Source: Rubellimicrobium sp.
GTDB lineage: Bacteria > Pseudomonadota > Alphaproteobacteria > Rhodobacterales > Rhodobacteraceae
Direction of reading: 5' to 3'
Assembly: GCA_020852925.1 (NCBI GenBank)
Contig: JADYZU010000027.1
Coordinates: 62,001-126,000, forward strand
DNA length: 64,000 bases
In this document: in pieces, positions 55,271 through 62,960 of the stretch
Numbering within the stretch: position 1 is the stretch's first letter
Layout of the letters: every line of letters starts with the position of its first letter
Translations under genes and position numbers: made by a program
Notes under the pieces: generated by a model
What the model was told of the DNA's origin: nothing
The model's database searches: none
Seen by the model: only the letters and a program-made list of their open reading frames with translations

Positions 55271-55756
55271 TCAGGGATGGGTGACGCTCACCGACAACTG
55301 GCGCAGCGCCTCGGCCGTGGCGGGCGAGAGGCCGTCAAGCCCGAGGGTGAGCCGGTGCAGGTCGAGGAAGTCGCGCTCGATCCGGGCCACCTCGTCCGCG
55401 TCATATTCGCGGTCGGCGCGGCTGAAACTGCCAAGGCTCTGGCTGCCGTCCAGCCCCGTGGCAAAGGTGATGCCGTGGCTCATGCCGTGGGTCGCCGCCT
55501 CGCGCAGGACGCCGGCGCGGTCCTCGGCCTCGAGATCGGACCAGCGCACATGCCCGGTATTGCCGAAGGCCCACAGCACGGTCGGATCCGACATCAGGTA
55601 TCCGCGCTGCGAGTAAAGGTCGATCCAGTCGCGCGGATAGGTCTGGAACAGATAGGTGGGCGCGGTGAAGCGCACGTGCAGGGCGATGGCATAGCCCGAG
55701 GGGGCGAATCCCCTCAGCCCGTCGATCAGCGTCACGATCCGATCCTGCCGATCCAT
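55271..55756 (-). CDS. Truncated LuxR-type receptor: autoinducer-binding domain only
   Basis: A 161-residue protein with a complete acyl-homoserine-lactone-binding domain. The pocket residues of TraR/LuxR are kept: Trp44, Tyr48, Asp57, Pro58 and Trp72, spaced as in TraR (W-x3-Y-x8-DP, then W 15 residues after the Asp). The C-terminus, LSPATAEALRQL then SVSVTHP, matches the neighbour luxR only up to the first helix of the GerE DNA-binding domain and then stops. No reading frame downstream restores the domain. Such proteins (for example TrlR of Agrobacterium) can block a full-length partner by forming mixed dimers. It is divergent from luxR and upstream of fliG. Confidence 0.85.
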   Translation of the reverse strand: MDRQDRIVTLIDGLRGFAPSGYAIALHVRFTAPTYLFQTYPRDWIDLYSQRGYLMSDPTVLWAFGNTGHVRWSDLEAEDRAGVLREAATHGMSHGITFATGLDGSQSLGSFSRADREYDADEVARIERDFLDLHRLTLGLDGLSPATAEALRQLSVSVTHP

Positions 55757-55797
55757 CGCCTGCCTTCCACTCGCTTTAAGGTTGCCCGATCCACGAG

Positions 55798-55829
55798 ATC
55801 GTCTTAATCATATGTGCATGTCTGACGAT
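55798..55829. promoter_or_regulatory. Inverted repeat in the divergent luxR promoter region
   Basis: ATCGTC and GACGAT flank 20 AT-rich bases (including CATATGTGCATG) in the 182-base gap between the truncated and intact luxR genes. The arms are short. It is a candidate regulatory site by position and composition only. Confidence 0.35.
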
Positions 55830-55938
55830 GGATGATGCCGTGTCAATGCCGGTGTTTAGTGAGACTGTTCTTGGTGGTTGAGGCGGCGCAGGTATCCGGA
55901 CATGGAGCAGCGGACTGGACAGGGGTGGAGACAACCGG

Positions 55939-56538
55939 GTGCTGGGGCCTGAGCAGATGCAGGAACTTGCGCCCGCCGGCTATTACCTTGCGCTGAGGGT
56001 CGGGTTCGCCTTTCCCATGGAGGAAATCAACGCGCTGCCCACGGACTGGGTGGAGTGTTACACGCGCGAACGCTTCATGCTGTTCGATCCGGTCATCCGC
56101 TGGTCCTATCAGTCCTCGGGCGCGATCCGCTGGAGCGAGATCGCGATCGCCGATCCGCGCGGCATCCTTGAGCAGGCGCGCGCGCACGGGTTGCTGTTCG
56201 GGGCGGCAGTGGCGGTGCATGACGAGGGCGGCACCGGGCAGCGTTCCTTCGGAAGTTTCCTGCGCGCGGACCGCGAATACCGCGAGGACGAGATGGCGGC
56301 GCTCTTTGCCCATCTCGAGGGGCTGCACCAGGACCGCAAGCCGCCCTCGAACCTGACCCAGGCCGAGATCGAGGCGCTGCGGATGGTGAAGGACGGGCTG
56401 CGGCTCAAGCAGATCGCGCATGAACTGGGCGTGACCGAGGGCGCGGTGAAGCAGCGGCTGAAGAACGCCAAGGCCAAGCTGGGCGCGGCCACCGGCACGC
56501 AGGCGGCGACGCTGGCGCGCGGCTATGGCCTGATCTGA
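55939..56538 (+). CDS. luxR: LuxR-family quorum-sensing regulator
   Basis: A short 199-residue LuxR protein. The autoinducer-binding domain (1-135) holds Trp37, Tyr41, Asp50, Pro51 and Trp65 with TraR spacing. The GerE helix-turn-helix (about 138-199) is intact: LTQAEIEALRMVKDGLRLKQIA, HELGVTEGAVKQRLKNAKAKLGA. The usual length is about 240, and the N-terminus is short here. The GTG at 55939 has a GGAG site eight bases upstream; an ATG six codons later is possible. luxI follows on the same strand after 261 bases. It should respond to an acyl-homoserine lactone made by that LuxI. Confidence 0.93.
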   Translation: MLGPEQMQELAPAGYYLALRVGFAFPMEEINALPTDWVECYTRERFMLFDPVIRWSYQSSGAIRWSEIAIADPRGILEQARAHGLLFGAAVAVHDEGGTGQRSFGSFLRADREYREDEMAALFAHLEGLHQDRKPPSNLTQAEIEALRMVKDGLRLKQIAHELGVTEGAVKQRLKNAKAKLGAATGTQAATLARGYGLI

Positions 56539-56726
56539 ACGCGGCCCCGGCACCACCCCGGCGCCCCCCGCAACAGCGAATCACCCCGGCGGCAGTGCCC
56601 CGGAACCGGCCCCGGAACCGGCCCCGAGTCCGGCCCGCAGCGGCCGGGCGCGGTGTCATGGCCGGCGTTCGGCCGGATTCGTGCCCGGATTACCGCGAAA
56701 GTGGTGAAATTATGGCGCAAAGGAAG

Positions 56727-56748
56727 GATTCAAGGCGAAGAGTGAATC
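56727..56748 (+). promoter_or_regulatory. Lux-box-like dyad in the luxI promoter
   Basis: GATTCA and TGAATC are perfect inverted arms around a ten-base spacer. The -10-like box TCTAGA (56769-56774) puts the transcription start near 56781, so the dyad centre falls at about -43. This is where lux boxes sit in LuxR-activated promoters. The following stretch to the luxI ATG holds an AAGGAGAG ribosome binding site. Confidence 0.6.
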
Positions 56749-56799
56749 AACTGTTAAGGGTTGTGGCGTCTAGATGGATTCACCTGAAAGGAGAGTCCC

Positions 56800-57450
56800 A
56801 TGGAACACATCACCTTCAACATGAAGTCCCTGCATCTCTTTGGCGCGGCGTTCTACGATTTCCTGCGGCTGCGCAAGCAGTTCTTCGTCGATCAGCTTGG
56901 CTGGGACATCCCCCATGACGACGAGGTCGAGATGGACCAGTATGACAACCCGCTGGCCTGGTATTCGCTGGTGCTGCGGGACGGGCGCGTGGTGGGCGGG
57001 GCGCGCACCATGGCCACGACCGCGGTCTGGGGCGGGCATACCTACATGCTGCGCGACGCGGTGCAGGGCAAGCTGGTGGACATCCCGGCCGACATCATGG
57101 GCGGCGAGGTGGCCAGTCCGGCGGTCTGGGAATGCACCCGGCTGGTGATTTCCGACACGGTGCAGGGCCATGCCGACCGGGCGCTGTGCCTGTCGCTCAT
57201 CGTGGACGGGCTGGTCGAGGTGGCGGGCGCGCAGGGGGCGGCGCGGCTCATCTCGCTCTCGCCCCTGCCGCTGATGCGGACGCTGCGGCAGCTGGGATTT
57301 GCCGCCGAACGCATCGGAGAGCCCTATCGCAACGACGACGGCCGGCATTATGCGGTGCTGTCGATGCCGGCCGGGCGCGGGACGGGGGCGGCCGCGCGGG
57401 CCACGCACCGGCCGCAGGTGCAGCTGGTGCACGCGCCCGCCATGGCCTGA
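56800..57450 (+). CDS. luxI: Acyl-homoserine-lactone synthase
   Basis: A 216-residue LuxI-family enzyme that joins an acyl chain from acyl-ACP to S-adenosylmethionine. The invariant residues are in place: Arg25, Phe29, Trp35, Glu44, Asp46, Asp49 and Arg69 (LRLRKQFFVDQLGW, EVEMDQYDNP, GGARTM), with a later E-x2-R in VWECTRLVI. It belongs to the Rhodobacteraceae type; acyl chain length cannot be read. The ATG at 56800 follows AAGGAGAG. It probably forms a positive loop with luxR. Confidence 0.96.
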   Translation: MEHITFNMKSLHLFGAAFYDFLRLRKQFFVDQLGWDIPHDDEVEMDQYDNPLAWYSLVLRDGRVVGGARTMATTAVWGGHTYMLRDAVQGKLVDIPADIMGGEVASPAVWECTRLVISDTVQGHADRALCLSLIVDGLVEVAGAQGAARLISLSPLPLMRTLRQLGFAAERIGEPYRNDDGRHYAVLSMPAGRGTGAAARATHRPQVQLVHAPAMA

Positions 57451-57480
57451 GCGTTCCGCAGACCAGCGCCGCGCAGTCCC

Positions 57481-57510
57481 GGCCCCGATCGGGTGACGGT
57501 CGGGGCCTTC
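57481..57510 (+). terminator. Terminator hairpin after luxI
   Basis: GGCCCCGA and TCGGGGCC pair around an 11-base loop, followed by TT at the convergent purB stop. It likely ends luxI transcription and may serve purB too. Confidence 0.65.
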
Positions 57511-58822
57511 AGGCCGCCCCGGTGCCGAACACCCGCGCAAAGATCGTGTCGACATGTTTCGTGTGATAGCCGAGGTCGAATTTCTCCTCGATCTCGGCCG
57601 GTGACAGCGCGGCGGTCACTTCGGGATCGGCCAGGAGTTCCTCGCGGAAGTCCTTGCCCTGTTCCCAGACCTTCATCGCGTTGCGCTGCACCAGGCGATA
57701 GGCATCCTCGCGCGAGACTCCGGCCTGCGTCAGCGCCAGCAGCACGCGCTGCGACATGACAAGACCGCGGAAGCGGTCGAGGTTGCGGCGCATGTTCTCG
57801 GGGTAGATCACCAGCTTTTCCACCAGCCCGGCCAGCCGGTGCAGCGCGAAATCGAGGGTCACGGTCGCATCGGGGCCGATCATGCGCTCCACGCTCGAAT
57901 GGCTGATGTCGCGTTCGTGCCAGAGCGCGACATTCTCCAGCGCCGGCACCACCGCCATCCGCACCAGCCGCGCCAGTCCGGTGAGGTTCTCGCTCAGCAC
58001 CGGGTTGCGCTTGTGCGGCATGGCCGATGAGCCCTTCTGCCCCGGCGCGAACCATTCCTCGGCCTCGAGCACCTCGGTGCGCTGCATGTGGCGGATTTCG
58101 GTGGCGATGTTCTCGATCGAACTGGCGATGACCCCCAGCGTGGCAAAGAACATCGCATGCCGGTCGCGCGGGATCACCTGGGTGGAGACCGGCTCGGGGA
58201 TGAGGCCCATCTGCGCGCAGACATGTTCCTCGACCGCCGGGTCGATATTGGCGAAGGTGCCGACCGCGCCGGAAATCGCGCCGGTGCGCACCTCCTCGCG
58301 CGCGGCCGCCAGACGGCGGCGGGCGCGCTCCATTTCCGCGAAGAAGCGGGCAAAGGTCAGGCCCATGGTGGTGGGTTCGGCATGGATGCCGTGGCTGCGG
58401 CCGATGCGCAGGGTGTGGCGATGTTCGAAGGCGCGCGCGCGCAATGCATCAAGAACGCGCTCCAACCCCTTGTCCAGAATGGCGGATGCCCGGACAAGCT
58501 GCACATTGAACGCCGTGTCGAGCACATCGGACGAGGTCATGCCCTGATGCACGAAACGCGCCTCCTCGGCGCCGACGATTTCGGCCAGATGGGTGAGGAA
58601 GGCGATCACGTCATGTTTCGTCACCGCCTCGATCGCGTCGATGCGGGCCACGTCAAAGGTCGCGTCCTTCGCGCGCCAGACGGCCTCGGCATTGGCGCGG
58701 GGGATCACCCCCAGCGCGGCCTGCGCGTCGCAGGCATGGGCCTCGATCTCGAACCAGATGCGGAAACGGGTTTCGGGCGCCCAGATGGCGGTCATTTCGG
58801 GGCGGGAGTAACGGGGGATCAT
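57509..58822 (-). CDS. purB: Adenylosuccinate lyase
   Basis: A 437-residue fumarase/aspartase-superfamily enzyme that removes fumarate from SAICAR and adenylosuccinate in purine synthesis. Signatures are MTSSDVLDTAFNVQL, GRSHGIHAEPTTMG with the catalytic His, and the flexible loop GQKGSSAMPHKRNPVLSENL with the catalytic Ser. The start at 58822 gives the usual MIPRYSRPEM opening, so the longer frame upstream is not used. Confidence 0.98.
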   Translation of the reverse strand: MIPRYSRPEMTAIWAPETRFRIWFEIEAHACDAQAALGVIPRANAEAVWRAKDATFDVARIDAIEAVTKHDVIAFLTHLAEIVGAEEARFVHQGMTSSDVLDTAFNVQLVRASAILDKGLERVLDALRARAFEHRHTLRIGRSHGIHAEPTTMGLTFARFFAEMERARRRLAAAREEVRTGAISGAVGTFANIDPAVEEHVCAQMGLIPEPVSTQVIPRDRHAMFFATLGVIASSIENIATEIRHMQRTEVLEAEEWFAPGQKGSSAMPHKRNPVLSENLTGLARLVRMAVVPALENVALWHERDISHSSVERMIGPDATVTLDFALHRLAGLVEKLVIYPENMRRNLDRFRGLVMSQRVLLALTQAGVSREDAYRLVQRNAMKVWEQGKDFREELLADPEVTAALSPAEIEEKFDLGYHTKHVDTIFARVFGTGAA

Positions 58823-58899
58823 CGCGGGCCTCGCAGGCGGGGGACGCCGCCTTCTAGGGGCGCGCGCCCGGCGCGGCAAGGGCGGGCCTGCGGGCGGCC

Positions 58900-59157
58900 T
58901 CAGACCGGCGCGGGGCGGGCGGCCTGGGTCAGGATCGCGCGCAGCGCCGCCTGCGGATCGCGCGGCGGCAGCGCGTCGGCACGGCGCGGGCGCAGGGGCG
59001 CGCGGCCGGGGATGGGGCCGGGGATTGGTCCGGGGATGGGGCCGGAGATGGGGCCGGCGGTGCGGGCCATCACCAGGCGCGCGCAATGGATGCGGATTTC
59101 CAGCCGGGCGCTGTCCATGGGCCGGGCCGGGGTCGTGGGTTCGCACAGATGGGACAT
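58900..59157 (-). CDS. Small Pro/Gly-repeat protein of unknown function
   Basis: An 85-residue protein with a strong GGAGG ribosome binding site before the ATG at 59157. The first 35 residues (MSHLCEPTTPARPMDSARLEI, then RIHCARLVMART) look structured and have two cysteines. A run of four G-P-I-x units follows, then a basic Arg/Pro-rich tail. The repeat DNA (GGGGATGGGGCC units at 59015-59057) can slip in frame. No family recognised. It lies 77 bases upstream of purB on the same strand. Confidence 0.5.
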   Translation of the reverse strand: MSHLCEPTTPARPMDSARLEIRIHCARLVMARTAGPISGPIPGPIPGPIPGRAPLRPRRADALPPRDPQAALRAILTQAARPAPV

Positions 59158-59358
59158 GGCTGCCTCCGTCACTGGTTCCGGGATCGAAACTGACTGTCGA
59201 TGCGGGCGCGGGTGCGGAAGGATCGGGGTCAGGCTGTGACAAAGTGGCGGCACCGGGGACCGATGCCGCCACATTCACAATCCTGCGCGCGCGCCCCGGA
59301 TTGTTTCGGGGATCGCCGCATCGGGCCGGGTGAGCGGCCAAATTCAGGTGGGCCAAAT

Positions 59359-59565
59359 TCAGGTGGGCAGGACCAGAGCGAGCCAGGACAGGACCGACAC
59401 GAATCGCCCGGCCGTTCCGCAATCCCAGGGCACCGCGCATCCCGACAGCAGCGCGACCCCCCAGGCCCAGACCAGCGCCACCGCCAGCAGCCCGAGCCAG
59501 ACCGCCACCCAGGCGCGCGGCCCTGCGGCCTCACCGCCGTCACCGCCGTCTTGCGATGCCGCCAT
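59359..59565 (-). CDS. Small membrane protein of unknown function
   Basis: A 68-residue protein whose ATG directly abuts the stop of the upstream gene, so the two are probably coupled. After an acidic Gly-rich start it has one long hydrophobic helix (AWVAVWLGLLAVALVWAWGV, then ALLSG) and a shorter second one (FVSVLSWLALVLP). Two cysteines lie between. No family recognised. The 201 bases between it and the next minus-strand gene hold nothing else visible. Confidence 0.55.
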   Translation of the reverse strand: MAASQDGGDGGEAAGPRAWVAVWLGLLAVALVWAWGVALLSGCAVPWDCGTAGRFVSVLSWLALVLPT

Positions 59566-60591
59566 CTAGAGCAGACCCCCGAGGGGCCCGCCGAACATGC
59601 CGCCCATGCCCTGTGTCAGGCCGATCGCCGCCCCGAGCAGCGCCATGGCCCGCGCGCTGAGGCGCAGGTTCTCGCCGCGCAGGAGCGAATAGGTCATGAC
59701 GCTGGCGCCGATCGGCAGCGACACCATCATGAGCGTGGCGTTCATCGTATGCGCGGCAAGGCGGATCGGGACGCTGTCGTGCCGCGGCCGGTCGTCCGGC
59801 AGCGGATCGTAGAGCGCGGCGCGGATGCGCGCGGCCTCGGCCACCTCGGCCACGGGCACCTGCGGCAGGTCGTTGGCGGGCGTGACCGCCGCCGGATCGG
59901 GCGGCGCGGCCATGGCGGCGCGCAAGCGGCGCACCCTGGGGCGGATGCCGCTGTCGCTGCGGGCCGGGTCGCGGCGCCTGCGGCCTCGGGTCCGGTCGTC
60001 GTCGCCCTGGCCTGCCGCCTCGTCCACGGCCGCGTCGCGTTCGGCCTTGCGGTCGGCCAGCACCGCGCGCGTGCGGGCATCCGCCGCCTCGACCAGCCCG
60101 GCATCGACCGGCGGGAACCGGTCAGGGCGCGCGGCGGGCGCGGGTTCCGGTTCCTGGATCCGGGCGGCCTCGGCGCTGTCGCCCAGCGCGCTGATGAGGG
60201 CATCGACCACCTCGGCATCCATGACCGCAGGCAGGGTCAGCCAGCGGAGATGATCGGGCGGATGGCGCGCGGAAATGCGGTCCGCGATCATCCGCACCAG
60301 TCGCGCCTGCCGTTCCGGCAGGAGGCTCTCGCCGGTCTGCGGCCCGTTCCCGACCGAGACGGTCAGGCAGGCGGCCCAGGGAGGCGGCACGTCCTCGCAA
60401 TAGCCCAGCACGATGCGGGTGGCGTCGTAATCGACCTTGGCCACGTCTTCGTGGTCCCAGGTGAGGATGCGCGGCGCGTCTGTCGCGGCCTCGAGCGCCG
60501 CGTCGAGATCGGAAACCAGTCGCGCGAAACACAAGCCGGGCGTTGCGGCATACAGCAACTGCCCGACGGAACTGCTCGGTAAGGTGGGCAT
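59566..60591 (-). CDS. Unrecognised protein with C-terminal membrane helices
   Basis: A 341-residue protein. The ATG at 60591 follows a strong GAGGAGG ribosome binding site six bases upstream. The first 130 residues look like a folded cytoplasmic domain (ARLVSDLDAALEAATDAPRIL, VLGYCEDVPPPWAACLTVSVG). A long charged linker rich in Arg, Asp and Ala follows (about 150-250), and then two hydrophobic helices near the end (MNATLMMVSLPIGASVMTYS and MALLGAAIGLTQGMGGMFGG). It is not a known family to me; similar unnamed proteins seem to occur in roseobacters. The small membrane gene follows directly. Confidence 0.65.
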   Translation of the reverse strand: MPTLPSSSVGQLLYAATPGLCFARLVSDLDAALEAATDAPRILTWDHEDVAKVDYDATRIVLGYCEDVPPPWAACLTVSVGNGPQTGESLLPERQARLVRMIADRISARHPPDHLRWLTLPAVMDAEVVDALISALGDSAEAARIQEPEPAPAARPDRFPPVDAGLVEAADARTRAVLADRKAERDAAVDEAAGQGDDDRTRGRRRRDPARSDSGIRPRVRRLRAAMAAPPDPAAVTPANDLPQVPVAEVAEAARIRAALYDPLPDDRPRHDSVPIRLAAHTMNATLMMVSLPIGASVMTYSLLRGENLRLSARAMALLGAAIGLTQGMGGMFGGPLGGLL

Positions 60592-60925
60592 GATGCGCCT
60601 CCTCGGTTTCAACGGTCCCGTTCTGACAGCGGATTATGGCGAGATGAGGCAACAGTTAAGGAAACATCAAGTATTCCATCCGTGAAACGATCCGGTTTCC
60701 GCCCCGGGGACAAAGCGCGCGGGCCTTGCGGCTTTGTCCCGGCCCGGGGCGGGCTCGGGGCGGGCCGGAGACGGGCCGGAGACGGACAGGATGGCGGCGG
60801 GCGGTGCGGGTGCGGCGCGCTGTCGCAGCGGGGGCGACAATCGCGGCCATGCCGGGCGCGTCCGCGCCGGTTGCTCCTGCCCCGGATTTCCCGGCGCGAA
60901 ACGATCACGGCCCGGAGCGGATGTG
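60592..60925. other. Non-coding stretch upstream of the unrecognised membrane-protein gene
   Basis: No gene with a ribosome binding site and plausible codon use is seen here. A -10-like CATAAT on the minus strand (60633-60638) may serve the gene ending at 59566. An AT-rich patch (60650-60690) is followed by G-rich repeats (GGGCCGGAGAC twice, near 60770-60795). Open frames in this part are antisense-like or low complexity. Confidence 0.5.
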
Positions 60926-60956
60926 AAAAAGGCCCGGGGGACGCGCCCCCGGGCCT
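60926..60956 (-). terminator. Rho-independent terminator of glnA
   Basis: On the minus strand an 11-pair perfect stem (AGGCCCGGGGG with CCCCCGGGCCT) closes a five-base loop and runs into TTTTTC, 29 bases after the glnA stop. Confidence 0.85.
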
Positions 60957-60984
60957 GTGGTCCTTGCGGTGCCGGCCACCCGCC

Positions 60985-62388
60985 TCAGCAGGAGTAATAC
61001 ATCTTGTATTCGACCGGATGCGGCGTGTGTTCAAAGGCATAGACCTCTTCCCACTTCAGCGCGATGTAGCTTTCGATCTGGTCGCGGGTGAACACCCCGC
61101 CCGCCAGCAGGAAATCGTGGTCGCGCTCGAGTTCGACCAGCGCCTCGCGCAGCGATCCGCAGACCGTGGGGATCCCGGCCAGTTCCTCGGGCGGCAGGTC
61201 GTAGAGATCCTTGTCCGAGGCCGGTCCCGGGTCGATGCGGTTGCGGATCCCGTCGATCCCCGCCATCAGCAGCGCCGCGAAGGTCAGGTAGGGATTGGCC
61301 GAGGGATCGGGAAACCGCGCCTCGATCCGCTTGGCCTTGGGGCTTTCGGTCCAGGGAATGCGGATCGCGCCCGAACGGTTGCGCGCCGAATAGGCCCGCA
61401 GCACCGGCGCCTCGAAACCGGGGATCAGCCGCTTGTAGCTGTTGGTGCCGGGGTTCGCGATGGCGTTCAGCGCCTTGGCATGGCGCAGGATGCCGCCGAT
61501 GAACCACAGCGCCTCCTGGCTCAGGTCGGCGTATTTGTCGCCGGCAAAGACCGGGCGGCCGTCCTTCCAGATCGACATGTTCACATGCATGCCCGATCCG
61601 GCATCGCCGGCGATCGGCTTGGGCATGAAGGTCGCGCTCTTGCCCCAGGCCTGGGCGACGTTGTGGATGACATACTTGTATTTCTGGAGATCGTCGGCCT
61701 GCCGGGTCAGCGTGCCGAAGACAAGGCCCAGTTCATGCTGGGTCGAGCCGCATTCGTGGTGGTGCTTGTCCACCTTCAGGCCCATGCGCTTCATGGTCGA
61801 GAGCATCTCCGAGCGCAGATCCTGCCCCTCGTCGATCGGCGGCACCGGCAGATAGCCGCCCTTCACCGCGGGGCGGTGCCCCTTGTTGCCGGCGGCCAGG
61901 GGGGCATCGGTGTTCCAGGCGGCATCGGTCGCGTTCACCTCGAACGACACCCGGTTCATCGCCACCTGATAGCGCACGTCGTCGAAGAGATAGAATTCGG
62001 CTTCGGGGCCCAGATAGGCGGTGTCGCCGATCCCGGTGGCGCGCAGGTAGGTCTCGGCCTTGAGCGCGGTCGAGCGCGGGTCGCGCTCATAGGCTTCGCC
62101 GGTGTCGGGCTCGACCACGTTGCAATGCACGCAGACGGTCCTTTCGGCAAAGAACGGATCGACATAGGCGCTGTCGGGATCGGGCACGAGCTTCATGTCC
62201 GACTGGTCGATCGCCTTCCAGCCGGCGATCGAGGAGCCGTCGAACATCAGCCCCTCCTCGAGGAAATCCTCGTCGACCAGATCGGCCGAGATCGAGATGT
62301 GCTGGAGCTTGCCGCGCGGATCGGTGAAGCGGATGTCGACGTAGGCGGCCGCCTCGTCACGGATCAGATCGAGAAGCTTGTTGCCCAT
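60985..62388 (-). CDS. glnA: Glutamine synthetase, type I
   Basis: A 467-residue GSI-beta enzyme that makes glutamine from glutamate, ammonia and ATP as a dodecamer. It shows MFDGSSIAGWKAIDQSDM, LGPEAEFYLFDD, HHECGSTQHELG with metal ligands, and the ATP-site NSYKRLIPGFEAPV. The adenylylation site tyrosine is in KDLYDLPPEE, so it should be controlled by GlnE and PII. The start at 62388 gives MGNKLLDLIRDE. It follows glnB after 33 bases, the standard arrangement in this group. Confidence 0.98.
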   Translation of the reverse strand: MGNKLLDLIRDEAAAYVDIRFTDPRGKLQHISISADLVDEDFLEEGLMFDGSSIAGWKAIDQSDMKLVPDPDSAYVDPFFAERTVCVHCNVVEPDTGEAYERDPRSTALKAETYLRATGIGDTAYLGPEAEFYLFDDVRYQVAMNRVSFEVNATDAAWNTDAPLAAGNKGHRPAVKGGYLPVPPIDEGQDLRSEMLSTMKRMGLKVDKHHHECGSTQHELGLVFGTLTRQADDLQKYKYVIHNVAQAWGKSATFMPKPIAGDAGSGMHVNMSIWKDGRPVFAGDKYADLSQEALWFIGGILRHAKALNAIANPGTNSYKRLIPGFEAPVLRAYSARNRSGAIRIPWTESPKAKRIEARFPDPSANPYLTFAALLMAGIDGIRNRIDPGPASDKDLYDLPPEELAGIPTVCGSLREALVELERDHDFLLAGGVFTRDQIESYIALKWEEVYAFEHTPHPVEYKMYYSC

Positions 62389-62421
62389 TTTGCTGCATGT
62401 CCCTTGCTGCATTGCGCCGGT

Positions 62422-62808
<387 letters not shown>

Positions 62809-62877
62809 TCACAGGCAACTGCCGATCGGGGGCAGGCGGCCCTGCGGGGGCCGCAAGTCGGGGATGGGGCCGGCGGG

Positions 62878-62898
62878 CCGGGCAGTCTGCCCGGTTTT
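62878..62898 (+). terminator. Terminator-like palindrome in the glnB/nnr gap
   Basis: CCGGGCAG and CTGCCCGG meet around a single central T and are followed by TTTT, on the plus strand, 60 bases before the next ATG. With so tight a centre the real loop would be about seven bases. It could end a short upstream transcript or act as an attenuator. Confidence 0.4.
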
Positions 62899-62960
62899 CC
62901 GGCGATGTGGCGGTGTCCGGCGGCCGACGCCGGCCCGGACCGGGGCAGGAGGAAAGGCCG

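Noticed and set aside
55150..55320. Frameshifted remainder of the truncated luxR
   Set aside because: The other two frames after the stop were read by eye. One stops at once and the other gives no helix-turn-helix, so a simple frameshift of a full-length gene is not supported.
55271..57450. Quorum-sensing module as a recently acquired island
   Set aside because: Codon use and GC content of the three genes are like the surroundings. There are no direct repeats, tRNA or transposase genes at the edges.
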